17,838 nucleotides of DNA from CAVOBC01 sp963693635 (GCA_963693635.1 CAVOBC010000057.1:1-17838); one strand, 5' to 3'. Shown: positions 1 to 8,553, counted from the stretch's first letter. The notes: generated from the letters alone by a model not told the origin. Program-made: numbers and translations.

Positions 1-92
1 AGCCCCGATCACCCTTCGCCTGAGCCTCTTTGCATGTAAGCGCCAGGCGCACAGATCGGCGGGGCCCACAGACGGCACAGGATGCGCGTCCC

Positions 93-2549
93 TCAGGCGA
101 TGAGTTCGACCAGCGGTCGCTTGTGCTCAAGCCCATAGCCCTGCGCGTAGTCGACACCCATGTCGCGCAGAATTTCATCATCCTCAACGAATTCGGCAAT
201 CGTTTTCTGCCCATGAAGTGGCCGATCTCGTTGATCGACTTCACCACCGCATGGTCGTTCGGGTTAGTTTTTATGTCTTTGACAAAAATGCCGTCAATCT
301 TCAGAAAATCCACCGGCAGGCTTCTGAGGTGCGAGTAGGACGACAAACCGGTTCCAAAGTCATCGAGCGAGAACTTGACACCGATGACCTTCAGCCGCTC
401 GATGAACTCAATCTCATCGTCAAGACTGCCGATCGCTGACGTCTCTGTGATCTCAAAGCAGATCTTGGAGGTCGGCAACTGCGTCTCGTCGAACTGCGTG
501 AGGACGAACTCCATGAAATCGCTTTCGGTCAGCGAGTTGCCCGAAATATTGATCGAGAACGGGCCGAGATCCTCAAGCTGCAGAATGTTCTTTGCGATCC
601 AGCGAAACGAATTCTTGATGACCCAGCGATCAATCAGGCCCATGCGATAGTACGTTTCCACCGCGATGATGAAATCCGCCGGCGGCAATGGCTTACCGCT
701 GTCATCAAGAACGGTGAGCAATATCTCGTATTGGGGACGCCCGATGCCTTCATTGTCGATCGGTTCAATGCGTTGACAGTTGAGGACGAAGCGGTCGTCC
801 TTCAGTGCCTTGTCAATCTGCGACACAAACTCCATGACATCACGACGCCGCTCCATTCCATGTCATCAATTTCATAAATGTGAGTCCGGTCGCGCCCTGC
901 GTCCTTCGCGGCGTAACACGCCGAATCCGCCGCGCTCAGGATCGCCGACACACTCTCCATCTGGTGGTCGATGGAGACCACGCCACAACTCGGGGTCAGG
1001 GAAAACTGCTGGTTTTCCCAATCAAACCGGTACGCCTTGATGGCATCGCACTGGGTCTTCAGGATAGCGAGGCCATCTTCGCGATCACAGCGTTCGACCA
1101 AAATGCCGTATTCGTCCCCGCCCAAACGAGACAGCACAAGCCGGTCCGGGTCCAGCTCATCCTGCAGCAGATTGGCGAGTTCCGTCAGCAGCTTGTCGCC
1201 ACCCTCGTGCCCACAGGTATTGTTGATCACCTTGAACTGATCAAGGTCGATGTACGCAATCATGTGCGTTACTTTGTCTTGCTTGGCGATACTGAGGGCC
1301 CGGCTCAGCTGACGCTCGAATTCCTTGCGATTGACAAGCCCGGTCAGCTCATCGTGGGTTGCCTGATGCGTCAGTTGGTTGTGCATGTTCTGCAGCATGC
1401 GGTGCGACGCACGGTCCGTCAGCGGGATGTCCGACTCTTCAAGTATCTTCGCAGACCCCGCTTCGAGCATGTTGGCAAGTTCTTCAATCACCAGCTCATG
1501 GGTTTTGACGCCTCGCCGGCTTACCATGACGAAACCGGTGACATCATCGTTGGCCACGCGATGATCGCGATCCGGCTCTCGTCCGCGGTTGCACTGATCT
1601 CAAGCCACTCACCAACGTGCAGCCGACTTGCAGGGTCCCGCCAGAAAGCGTAGTCGGCGTTATCCTTCTGCTCGTCACGAATCTGTTCGCGGACCGTCTC
1701 GCGCCGGATGACATCGCTCGAGCCGAGCGTCTGCGCGACCCCTTCGCGGGGGACTTCGACCAGGCGAACCGTTTCGTCAGGGTCGCCATCCACGATGATT
1801 TTACGCAGGAAGTTGACGAGCGGGACACGCTGACCCGGCTCAAACGCGATCGAATCGAGCCCCGACTCAATCTCTTGAATCAATTCCTCGGGGTCCGCTT
1901 CAGCGGCTTCGCCATCTAGGAATGCCATCATCTGAGCAGGTGCACCTGCTGTTGCCAGTCGGCGCTTTCCTCGCCCTGACGCAGATGAGCGTTAACGAGA
2001 AGATTCCGCCAGCCTGGCACCAGCAGCTTCAGCAACACATCGGCAATCTTTCTTCCCGCAAGCCGCTGGTCCATTTCATGCACGACCGCCTGCTGGGCGT
2101 AAGGGTTTGCTGACCCTCACTCGCCTTAACGGTACGCTGCACGTTGCCTGAGAAAGCGCGCGATTGCCTGTCAACCAATGGCTGCAGCTTGCCAAGCGCG
2201 TCTTCGAACACTTGTGGGTTTGTGTCGAAGTCCCGGTAGATGTCCTGAACGATGCTGTCGACGTTACGCTTGATGACGCCTGATTCGGTGCCGCCAAGGC
2301 GCGCGAGTTGGTTGATGACCTCAATCGCCTGATGCGGCTCATCATGATCGAAGAGGCTCTGATTGGTTGTCGCGACCTTGTCGAGGGTTAGTTCCAGTTG
2401 GCGGATCCAGTCCTTGACTGTCCCCGACAGAAGCCGACAACGCCGAGACCGATGACAACGCCGCAGACAATAAAGTGCACACCGACCGCAGCAGCCACGG
2501 CCAGCAACTGCGCGAGGCGCATCTTCTGGGCTTCTCGCGTGCTCTTCAT
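93..2549 (-). pseudogene. DUF1631 (partial)-GGDEF-EAL c-di-GMP protein, six frameshifts
   Basis: Read on the minus strand, one continuous protein of about 820 residues is recovered only by restoring one base at each of six points, near 2422, 2099, 1934, 1558, 858 and 213. No in-frame stop lies inside the corrected reading. Order: a hydrophobic start (about residues 10-42), the C-terminal half of DUF1631 including its PilZ-like end (LHVGEWLEI ... GFVMVSRRG, about 1620-1500), a GGDEF domain (DELTGL, DLDQFKVIN, then GGDEY, about 1360-880), and an EAL domain (about 835-93). The EAL motif reads EIL, but the other catalytic positions are present: NIS, FEITET, DDFGTG, LKIDG, TIAEFVE and YAQGY. A GGDEY active site suggests cyclase competence; the RxxD inhibitory site is not seen. 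The usual ~300-residue DUF1631 N-terminus is absent because glpK ends 9 bases upstream. It is either a recent pseudogene or a gene with sequencing deletions; the same-sense errors make artefact a serious option. Domain calls are firm, gene status is not. Confidence 0.8.
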
Positions 2550-2558
2550 AACAGCGGA

Positions 2559-4037
2559 TCAACGCACACGTTGCACCGCATCGACCCAATCGACGTGCCG
2601 GGCTTTTGCAATCGCCGGGTCCAGACCGGGGGTGAACGACCGATCGTGCAGCCACCCTGCACTGATCTCCGCCAACGAGCCGTAAATGCCGGCTCGCAAC
2701 CCGGCAAGCAGGGCGGCGCCGGTCGCGGTCGTTTCCGTGACGACCGGCCGCGCCACTTCAACCTGGCTCAGATCTGCGAGCCGTTGAGCAAACCAGTCGT
2801 TATTGACCATGCCGCCGTCGACGCGCAAGCGGGTGGGCACCACCCCATCGTCCGCCATCGCGACGAGCAGATCGCGCGTCTGGAAACACACCGCTTCAAG
2901 CGTAGCGACAACGATCTCGCCGATGCCGGTGTCGCGTGTCAGGCCTAATAGGGCTCCGCGAGCGTTGGGGTCCCAGTAAGGCGCACCCAGCCCCGTGAAC
3001 GCGGGGATCATGGTAACGCCACGCGACTCACCTGCGGCGGCGGCAATTTCTTCAGTCTCGGCGGCATTCGCAATCAGCCGCAATCCGTCCCGCAACCACT
3101 GCACCGCAGCACCCGCGACAAAGATGCTCCCTTCGAGCGCGTACGACACCTGACCGTCTAGGCGATAGCCAACGGTCGTGAGCAGTCGACTGTTAGAAAC
3201 GATCGGTTTGTCACCCGTATTAAGCATGACGAAGCATCCGGTGCCATAGGTGCTCTTCAGCATCCCCGGCTCAAAGCAGCGTTGTCCGAACATCGCCGCG
3301 TGCTGGTCGCCCGCCACGCCCTGGATGGGAATCACGGCACCGAGCACCGCGGCGTCGGTCGTGGCGAAATCGGCGGCCGAATCCAACACCTCCGGCAACA
3401 GGGACGATGGCACGTCGAGCAGCGCTAGCAGATCGGGGTCCCAGATCTGCCGGTGTATATCGAAGAGCATGGTCCGAGACGCATTGGTAGCGTCAGTTAC
3501 GTGCCGCTTACCGCCCGACAGTTTGTAGATGAGCCAGCTATCCACCGTGCCAAAAGCCAGTTCTCCGCGCTCCGCCCGCTTCCGTACGCCGGGCACGTTG
3601 TCGAGCATCCAGCGAATTTTGGTCCCCGAGAAATAGGGGTCAATCAGCAATCCGGTCCGACTCGAAATCAGGGCACCATGGCCGTCGGCCTCCAGTTGCG
3701 CGCAGAATTCCGCCGTTCGACGATCCTGCCAGACGATGGCGCGATGAACCGGCGCACCGGTCTTGCGGTCCCAGATCACCGACGTCTCACGTTGGTTAGT
3801 GATGCCAATCGTGGCGGGCAAGTCACCCGATTCAGCCTTGAGCGAGGCGAGCGCTTGTCTCGTCACCGCAAGCGTCGACGACCAGATCTCTTCTGCGTCG
3901 TGCTCCACCCAGCCGTCAGCCGGGAAGTGCTGCATGAACTCCTGCTGGGCGACCGTCTTTACGTTGCCGCTCCCGGCATCGAAAATCATCGCGCGGGAAC
4001 TGGTGGTGCCCTGATCGATCGCAAGGATGTATGGCAT
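2559..4037 (-). CDS. glpK: Glycerol kinase
   Basis: ATP-dependent phosphorylation of glycerol to sn-glycerol 3-phosphate in the cytoplasm. The 492-residue length is normal for the FGGY family. Motifs in order: DQGTTSSRA (8-16), GWVEHD (42-47), ITNQRET (79-85), WQDRRT (103-108), DPYFSGTK (133-140), GDQHAAMFGQ (243-252), STYGTGCF (262-269), FTGLGAPYW and GGMVNNDW. The glycerol-binding residues of the E. coli enzyme are matched: R83, E84, W103, Y135, D244, F269. The start at 4037 is preferred over an in-frame ATG at 4049 because GGGAG lies 5 bases before it and the protein then begins MPYILAIDQG, as in homologues. The fructose-1,6-bisphosphate site of E. coli GlpK (G234, R236) reads G233-A-V235 here, so the arginine is missing. 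No glpF, glpD or glpR is adjacent. The next gene on this strand is the broken c-di-GMP gene. Confidence 0.96.
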   Translation of the reverse strand: MPYILAIDQGTTSSRAMIFDAGSGNVKTVAQQEFMQHFPADGWVEHDAEEIWSSTLAVTRQALASLKAESGDLPATIGITNQRETSVIWDRKTGAPVHRAIVWQDRRTAEFCAQLEADGHGALISSRTGLLIDPYFSGTKIRWMLDNVPGVRKRAERGELAFGTVDSWLIYKLSGGKRHVTDATNASRTMLFDIHRQIWDPDLLALLDVPSSLLPEVLDSAADFATTDAAVLGAVIPIQGVAGDQHAAMFGQRCFEPGMLKSTYGTGCFVMLNTGDKPIVSNSRLLTTVGYRLDGQVSYALEGSIFVAGAAVQWLRDGLRLIANAAETEEIAAAAGESRGVTMIPAFTGLGAPYWDPNARGALLGLTRDTGIGEIVVATLEAVCFQTRDLLVAMADDGVVPTRLRVDGGMVNNDWFAQRLADLSQVEVARPVVTETTATGAALLAGLRAGIYGSLAEISAGWLHDRSFTPGLDPAIAKARHVDWVDAVQRVR

Positions 4038-4060
4038 GAGGGCTCCCATCGGTTTGTGCC

Positions 4061-4091
4061 ATTATGCTTCAATCCCCCAAGACCTCTGCAA
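4061..4091 (-). promoter_or_regulatory. Possible glpK promoter
   Basis: On the minus strand a -10-like CATAAT (4066 to 4061) lies 24 bases before the glpK start, with a -35-like TTGCAG (4091 to 4086) separated by 19 bases. The spacing is longer than the usual 17, so this is only a candidate. It sits inside a 19-bp tandem repeat that could hold an operator. Confidence 0.3.
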
Positions 4092-4105
4092 TCCCCAAAG
4101 ACCTC
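4068..4105. repeat. 19-bp tandem repeat, two units, in the glpK-GH20 spacer
   Basis: Two head-to-tail 19-bp units, TTCAATCCCCCAAGACCTC (4068-4086) and TGCAATCCCCAAAGACCTC (4087-4105), agree at 17 of 19 positions. They overlap the predicted glpK promoter. A pair of equal half-sites could bind a regulator, or they may be simple slippage products. Confidence 0.75.
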
Positions 4106-4113
4106 GCAACATC

Positions 4114-4150
4114 GGGATAGATAACGGGATACACAACGGGGATACACAAC
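4114..4150. repeat. 12-bp tandem repeat, three units, in the glpK-GH20 spacer
   Basis: Three consecutive units: GGGATAGATAAC (4114-4125), GGGATACACAAC (4126-4137) and GGGGATACACAAC (4138-4150). They follow the 19-bp repeat after 8 bases in the same divergent spacer. The rest of the spacer (4151-4266) shows only a short GCATCGAGGG duplication and no recognisable promoter for the plus-strand gene. Confidence 0.7.
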
Positions 4151-4266
4151 GCACTACATGACGCCAGCATCGAGGGGCGCGGCATCGAGGGCAGCGCGAA
4201 GACCGTCCGCCCAAAGCAGCCAGGCAACCGCGTCGATTCGACCCCAGTCAGGGACCGACATAACCC

Positions 4267-6057
4267 ATGGACCTCTACCTCTATCCACGACCAAAGCGGT
4301 GGCGCAAGTTGCGCAATGAGGTTGATCTGACGGGCAGGCGACTGCTCAAGATCGACCGCGCATCGCCGCCACGTCTGCAACGTGCGCTCGCCCGCCTTGC
4401 GAGCGCACGCGCGCTTGACGTCACCGTTGGTAACGCCACTCGACCCGCCGTCATCGTTCGACCATTTCCCGCAACTCCGCCCGCCAACATCCGCGCCCAG
4501 GGATTTGAACTCCGGGTTCGGGAAAGCATCGAAATCCTGCCCGCTGATGAATGCGGCGCCTATTACGGCACCATGGCCGCACTGTCACTGCTCGATCAGA
4601 GCCGAATCCTGCCGCATATGCAGATCACGGATTTCCCGGACATCGACCGGCGCGGCGTGATGCTCGACATCAGTCGGTGCAAGGTGCCGGAACGGCATAC
4701 CCTTTTCGGCCTGATTGACCGCCTGACGGCACTGCGTTGCAATGAGCTGCAACTCTACACTGAGCACACATTCGCCTATGTGAATCACGAGACCGTCTGG
4801 CGCGATTCATCGCCGCTGACCGCCGCTGATATTATCGCGATCCGTGACTACTGTGCGGACCGGTATATCGATCTTGTCCCCAACATCAATACCTTTGGCC
4901 ACATGCAGCGCTGGCTACAACACCCCGAGTACCATCACTACGCCGAGTGTCCTCAGGGCTTCACGCACCCGTTGTCGGGACAGCGCATGCCCACCGGTAG
5001 CACGCTTAAGCCCGACGCAGACAGCCTGGCACTGGTCGATGAACTTCTGACGGAATACCTGCCACTTTTTACTTCCCCCATGGTCAACATCGGCGGCGAT
5101 GAACCGTGGGATCTCGGCAGCGGCGCGACACGCGAGCGTTGCGAGCGCGAAGGCAAGATCAACGTCTATCTCGGCTTTCTCGCGCAAATAGAGGCCCTCG
5201 TGACAGGTCAGGATCGCCGGATGCAGTTCTGGGCGGATATCGTGCTCAACGACCCGGCTTGCCTCGACCAGCTGTCCGGCGACCTGACGGCGATGATATG
5301 GGGCTATGAAGCGTCCCATCCCTGGGCGAGACAGTGTGAACTTCTGGCAGACTCCGAAACGCCCTTCTACGTCTGTCCCGGAACGAGCAGTTGGCTATCC
5401 CTGACGGGTCGAGGCACAGACTCACTTGACAACCTCCGGCGCGCCGCCGTTAGCGCGAAGCGCTTCGGCGCAACCGGTTATCTCACCACTGACTGGGGCG
5501 ACAACGGTCATCATCAGTATCAGCCGGTCAGCTACCTCGGCTTCCTCGCCGGATTGTGCTTTTCATGGAACGTAAGCTCCGCCACCCGTTTCGATGCTGC
5601 ACACGCCCTTGGCACCTGCTTTTTTGATGACCTCACAACCGGCCGCCTCTTCGTGAAGTTGAGCCAGGTCATGGACCTCGCAAGCGCCCGCATCCACAAC
5701 AGCACGATCTTTCATCATCTCTTTTTTTGGAACATGCAAGGCGACCCGCCCGCAAGGCTGACTGCCGACGAGGTTGCGGCGTGCTCGCTTGCACTCGAAG
5801 AAATTGCTGCGGACGCCGCGAGCGCCAGGCCATCCGACCGGCTGGTGTTAGACGAGCTGCTGCAGACCGCGCGGATGTGCGAACACGGGCTCGAGCGCTA
5901 TCGCGCCGGCACGGGCGAGGCGGTCAACGGGCCGCCGCCGGGGGACCTGCGCGAGATCATCCATACCCATCGCCAACTGTGGCTCCAACGCAACCGTCCA
6001 GGCGGACTCGAAGAGAGTGTCGGCTACCTTGAAGAAAGTCTGACAGCGCTTGTTTGA
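4267..6057 (+). CDS. Glycoside hydrolase family 20-type beta-N-acetylhexosaminidase
   Basis: Predicted to release terminal N-acetylhexosamine from glycans. In the 596 residues, an N-terminal GH20b-like alpha/beta domain (about 20-120) precedes a TIM barrel (about 125-500). The barrel opens with DRRGVMLDISRCKVP (127-141) and continues with LQLYTEHTFAY (161-171), VPNINTFGHMQRWL (204-217), and NIGGDEPWDLG (274-284), which carries the GH20 catalytic pair D278-E279. Later barrel signatures are QFWADIV, IWGYEASHPW and TTDWGDNGHHQ, with tryptophans suited to lining a sugar pocket. No signal peptide or membrane segment is seen, so the enzyme appears cytoplasmic and would act on imported or recycled glycans; the substrate is unknown. 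The start has only a weak AGGGA 12 bases upstream. No transporter or other sugar gene is adjacent. The family call is strong, the specificity is not known. Confidence 0.85.
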   Translation: MDLYLYPRPKRWRKLRNEVDLTGRRLLKIDRASPPRLQRALARLASARALDVTVGNATRPAVIVRPFPATPPANIRAQGFELRVRESIEILPADECGAYYGTMAALSLLDQSRILPHMQITDFPDIDRRGVMLDISRCKVPERHTLFGLIDRLTALRCNELQLYTEHTFAYVNHETVWRDSSPLTAADIIAIRDYCADRYIDLVPNINTFGHMQRWLQHPEYHHYAECPQGFTHPLSGQRMPTGSTLKPDADSLALVDELLTEYLPLFTSPMVNIGGDEPWDLGSGATRERCEREGKINVYLGFLAQIEALVTGQDRRMQFWADIVLNDPACLDQLSGDLTAMIWGYEASHPWARQCELLADSETPFYVCPGTSSWLSLTGRGTDSLDNLRRAAVSAKRFGATGYLTTDWGDNGHHQYQPVSYLGFLAGLCFSWNVSSATRFDAAHALGTCFFDDLTTGRLFVKLSQVMDLASARIHNSTIFHHLFFWNMQGDPPARLTADEVAACSLALEEIAADAASARPSDRLVLDELLQTARMCEHGLERYRAGTGEAVNGPPPGDLREIIHTHRQLWLQRNRPGGLEESVGYLEESLTALV

Positions 6058-6240
6058 CCCGCCACGCACGCGTGCAACGCGACACGCGGGGGGCATCACG
6101 GCGGCCTGATCCGCCGCTTGGCGCACGCTGGCACTTTCTCCTGCACACGGGCACAATAGAGCCCTGTTTTAAGCGTGTAGCCCCTGCGGGTGGAATTGCA
6201 GAGGACACATATACCATTGGTAAACCAAGGATAAATCACA

Positions 6241-7431
6241 ATGCGTGACGTTGTTGTAGTAGACAGTGTGCGTACCGGACTGGCGAAGTCGTTCCGGGGC
6301 ACGTTCAACCTAACCCGCCCGGACGATATGGTCGCACATTGCATCGACCAGCTACTCGAACGCAATGGCAACATTGATCCAGCGGAAGTCGAAGACGTCA
6401 TCGTTGGCTGCGCATCGCAGACCGGCGAACAAGGCGGCAACCTGGCACGTCTGGCAGTCGTTCTGTCCAAGCTGCCCATTACGACGTCCGGCTCCACGAT
6501 CAGTCGTGCCTGCTCATCCGGCCTTAACTCCATCGCCTTTGCTGCGAACCAGATTGCCAGCGGTTGCGCTGACGTCATGATCGCGGGCGGCGTTGAGTCC
6601 ATCTCTGCCGGTCAACGGCAAGAACCTGGTCGCTCGAAGAAGCACCCGATGATCGAAGAGAAATCCCCCCACATCTTCATGGCGATGGGTAACACCGCCG
6701 AAGTTGTTGCTCGCCGCTACAACCTGTCGCGCGAGTATCAGGACGAGTTCTCCTACGAGAGTCAGAAGCGCTGCGCGGCCGCACAGCAATCCGGTCTCTT
6801 CGACGACGAAATCATGCCGATGAAGACCCAATATCAAAAGGTCATCAACAAGGAAACGAAGGAAACTGAAGTCGTCGACGGCACTTGCGTCGGTGACGAG
6901 TGCAACCGTCCGGAAACCACCCTCGAGGGCCTCGGCAAGCTTGCCCCAGTATTCGAAGATGATGGTTCGGTAACGGCCGGCAACGCATCCCAGCTTTCCG
7001 ACGGCGCCTCCATGACGCTGCTCATGAGCGAAGATCGTGCCAAGCAACTCGGCCTTGAGCCCTGGGCATACTTCCGCGGCTTCGCCGTCGCTGGTTGCGA
7101 GCCTGACGAAATGGGTATCGGTCCTGTCTTCGCCATTCCCCGCCTGCTGAAGGCCAAGGGTATGACGATGGACGACATCGATCTTGTCGAGCTGAACGAA
7201 GCCTTTGCGTCGCAGTGCCTCTACTGTCGCGACGAGCTGAAGATCGACCCCGCGAAGTACAACGTCAACGGTGGCTCAATTGCCATCGGTCATCCGTTTG
7301 GTATGACCGGATCCCGTCTGACTGGCCACGTCGTGCGTGAACTGCGCCGCAGGAAGCAGAAGTACGGCATCGTGTCCATGTGCATCGGTGGTGGCATGGG
7401 TGCTGCTGGATTGTTCGAAGCAATCAACTAA
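6241..7431 (+). CDS. Acetyl-CoA C-acyltransferase (thiolase), FadA-like
   Basis: Thiolytic cleavage of 3-ketoacyl-CoA, or the reverse condensation of acetyl-CoA units; fatty-acid degradation is the likeliest role. The 396 residues are typical of thiolases. Visible signatures: nucleophile C91 in SRACSSGLNS, EQGGNLAR (63-70), VTAGNASQLSDGA, LNEAFASQ, H351 in GGSIAIGHPFGMTGSR, and the second catalytic cysteine C381 in CIGGGMGAAG. Both cysteines and the histidine are intact. The ATG is preceded by AAGGA 9 bases upstream. No fadB or acyl-CoA dehydrogenase is in the window, so the gene stands alone between the GH20 gene (183-bp gap) and a strong terminator. Degradative versus biosynthetic thiolase cannot be decided from sequence alone. 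Confidence 0.92.
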   Translation: MRDVVVVDSVRTGLAKSFRGTFNLTRPDDMVAHCIDQLLERNGNIDPAEVEDVIVGCASQTGEQGGNLARLAVVLSKLPITTSGSTISRACSSGLNSIAFAANQIASGCADVMIAGGVESISAGQRQEPGRSKKHPMIEEKSPHIFMAMGNTAEVVARRYNLSREYQDEFSYESQKRCAAAQQSGLFDDEIMPMKTQYQKVINKETKETEVVDGTCVGDECNRPETTLEGLGKLAPVFEDDGSVTAGNASQLSDGASMTLLMSEDRAKQLGLEPWAYFRGFAVAGCEPDEMGIGPVFAIPRLLKAKGMTMDDIDLVELNEAFASQCLYCRDELKIDPAKYNVNGGSIAIGHPFGMTGSRLTGHVVRELRRRKQKYGIVSMCIGGGMGAAGLFEAIN

Positions 7432-7456
7432 GGCGTACCCCAGAAGCATTAGCTTC

Positions 7457-7480
7457 GTCAGGACCGGAAGCGGTCCTGAC
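7457..7480 (+). terminator. 10-bp hairpin with tetraloop after the thiolase
   Basis: A perfect 10-bp stem, GTCAGGACCG (7457-7466) with CGGTCCTGAC (7471-7480), encloses the loop GAAG. It begins 25 bases after the thiolase stop and has no T tract of its own. It may stabilise the mRNA 3' end or act with the terminator that starts at the next base. Confidence 0.6.
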
Positions 7481-7524
7481 AGCCATAAAAAAAGGCGACC
7501 CCGGGGTCGCCTTTTTTTATGGCT
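7481..7524. terminator. Bidirectional rho-independent terminator, perfect 44-bp palindrome
   Basis: A 44-bp perfect palindrome centred between 7502 and 7503. Each arm holds a GC-rich stem (GGCGACCCC with GGGGTCGCC), flanked by seven As on the left and seven Ts on the right, then ATGGCT. Read on either strand it gives a GC hairpin followed by a U tract. It lies between the thiolase and the convergent hydrolase and can stop transcription from both. Confidence 0.93.
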
Positions 7525-7634
7525 ACAGCAGCCGTTTTTCTGATTACAGCCGGTCTTCGGTCACGGTAGTTTTGTGGTTGCCAGCGGGTTTTGGAAGACA
7601 ACAGCGGGGCCCTCGCGGGCCTCTCCCCTGAAGG

Positions 7635-8495
7635 TTAGCCGCGCCAGCCAGCCAAAATACCGGACAGCGTCTCAATGAAGGCGAGCGGCTGATCAAGAAA
7701 CAGATGGTGCTGTGCAGCGGCTAGTTCGACCACCTGCATCTGCGGTGCCAGCGACTGCATGTACTGCGCGCTCTTGCCGGTGAATGATTCGCTGTCAGCC
7801 CCGTAAATGAGCGCCAGCTTGCAGGTCAGGCTCTTGAATGCTTCCGTCAGGTCGCCCCGTCCCTCCATGCGGCTGTCTAGTTCCTCATCGAATTTCCAGA
7901 CCCAACCCTCATCAATGTGTTCGACAGAATTACGGGCGATGTATTCGACGAGGTAACCGTTCTCACACGTCTGCGCCGGACGCAGCCTGAAGCGGGACTT
8001 GGCCGCATCAAAACCCGGATACACCTTCGGCTTCGCCCAACGCTCGACCTCCGGCGGCTTCTCATCTCCCGGGTCCTTCAGGCCCGAGTCAATGAGACAA
8101 AGCCCACTGAAGCGGTCCAGCTTTCGCGCTGCTGCCTGAATCGACATGATGCCGCCGAAGCTGTGACTTACCAGATACGTTTCCGGCGGCAAGCCAGCCG
8201 CATCAGCAACTGCAAGAATCTCTTCGGCAAAGAGATCCATGGTGTACACATCGCGATGATCGCTGTCGCCCATCCCCGATAAATCGATGGCGGCGGTATG
8301 GAAGTCATTCATGAATGAAGGCGCGATGAAGTCCCACCAATGTGAATGCGCGCTATGCCCGTGCACGAACAACAGCCCGGGATTGCCCGGTTCGCTCCAG
8401 GTTCGATAGTTGATGTCGCATTCGTCTACTTCGACGGAATGCTTTTCGGTCTTTGTATCGATCGCAGACCAGAACCAATCGGGTGTCTCGGACAT
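7635..8495 (-). CDS. Alpha/beta-fold hydrolase
   Basis: A 286-residue single-domain alpha/beta hydrolase. The oxyanion loop is LFVHGHSAHS (42-51), the nucleophile elbow SHSFGG gives S112, the acid is probably D234 in YGADSESF, and the catalytic histidine is H263 or H264 in QHHLFLDQP. The SGMGDSD stretch (73-79) is typical of the family. The start is well supported: GGAGGAG (8507 to 8501) lies 5 bases before the ATG. No signal peptide, so cytoplasmic. The neighbours (convergent thiolase, divergent CDGSH protein) give no substrate clue. The family covers esterases, epoxide hydrolases, dehalogenases and C-C hydrolases; the substrate cannot be named. Confidence 0.88.
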   Translation of the reverse strand: MSETPDWFWSAIDTKTEKHSVEVDECDINYRTWSEPGNPGLLFVHGHSAHSHWWDFIAPSFMNDFHTAAIDLSGMGDSDHRDVYTMDLFAEEILAVADAAGLPPETYLVSHSFGGIMSIQAAARKLDRFSGLCLIDSGLKDPGDEKPPEVERWAKPKVYPGFDAAKSRFRLRPAQTCENGYLVEYIARNSVEHIDEGWVWKFDEELDSRMEGRGDLTEAFKSLTCKLALIYGADSESFTGKSAQYMQSLAPQMQVVELAAAQHHLFLDQPLAFIETLSGILAGWRG

Positions 8496-8553
8496 ATGAA
8501 CTCCTCCAGCAACGCATCAGCATATGGAGGCAGCATACTCATTTCAACGGGGC

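Noticed and set aside
1..92. Possible terminator or gene downstream of the c-di-GMP gene
   Set aside because: No hairpin with a T tract and no supported reading frame is visible in this short edge.
802..2655. Programmed frameshifting as an explanation for the broken c-di-GMP gene
   Set aside because: Six shifts are needed, at sites without a common slippery sequence or downstream structure; decay or sequencing error is simpler.
4069..4380. 103-codon minus-strand open frame upstream of glpK
   Set aside because: It overlaps the start of the GH20 gene and the tandem-repeat spacer, with no SD or recognisable domain.
6205..6232. FadR or PsrA operator before the thiolase (TTGGTAAACCAA)
   Set aside because: The short TTGG-N4-CCAA inverted repeat does not match the spacing or sequence of either regulator's known site.
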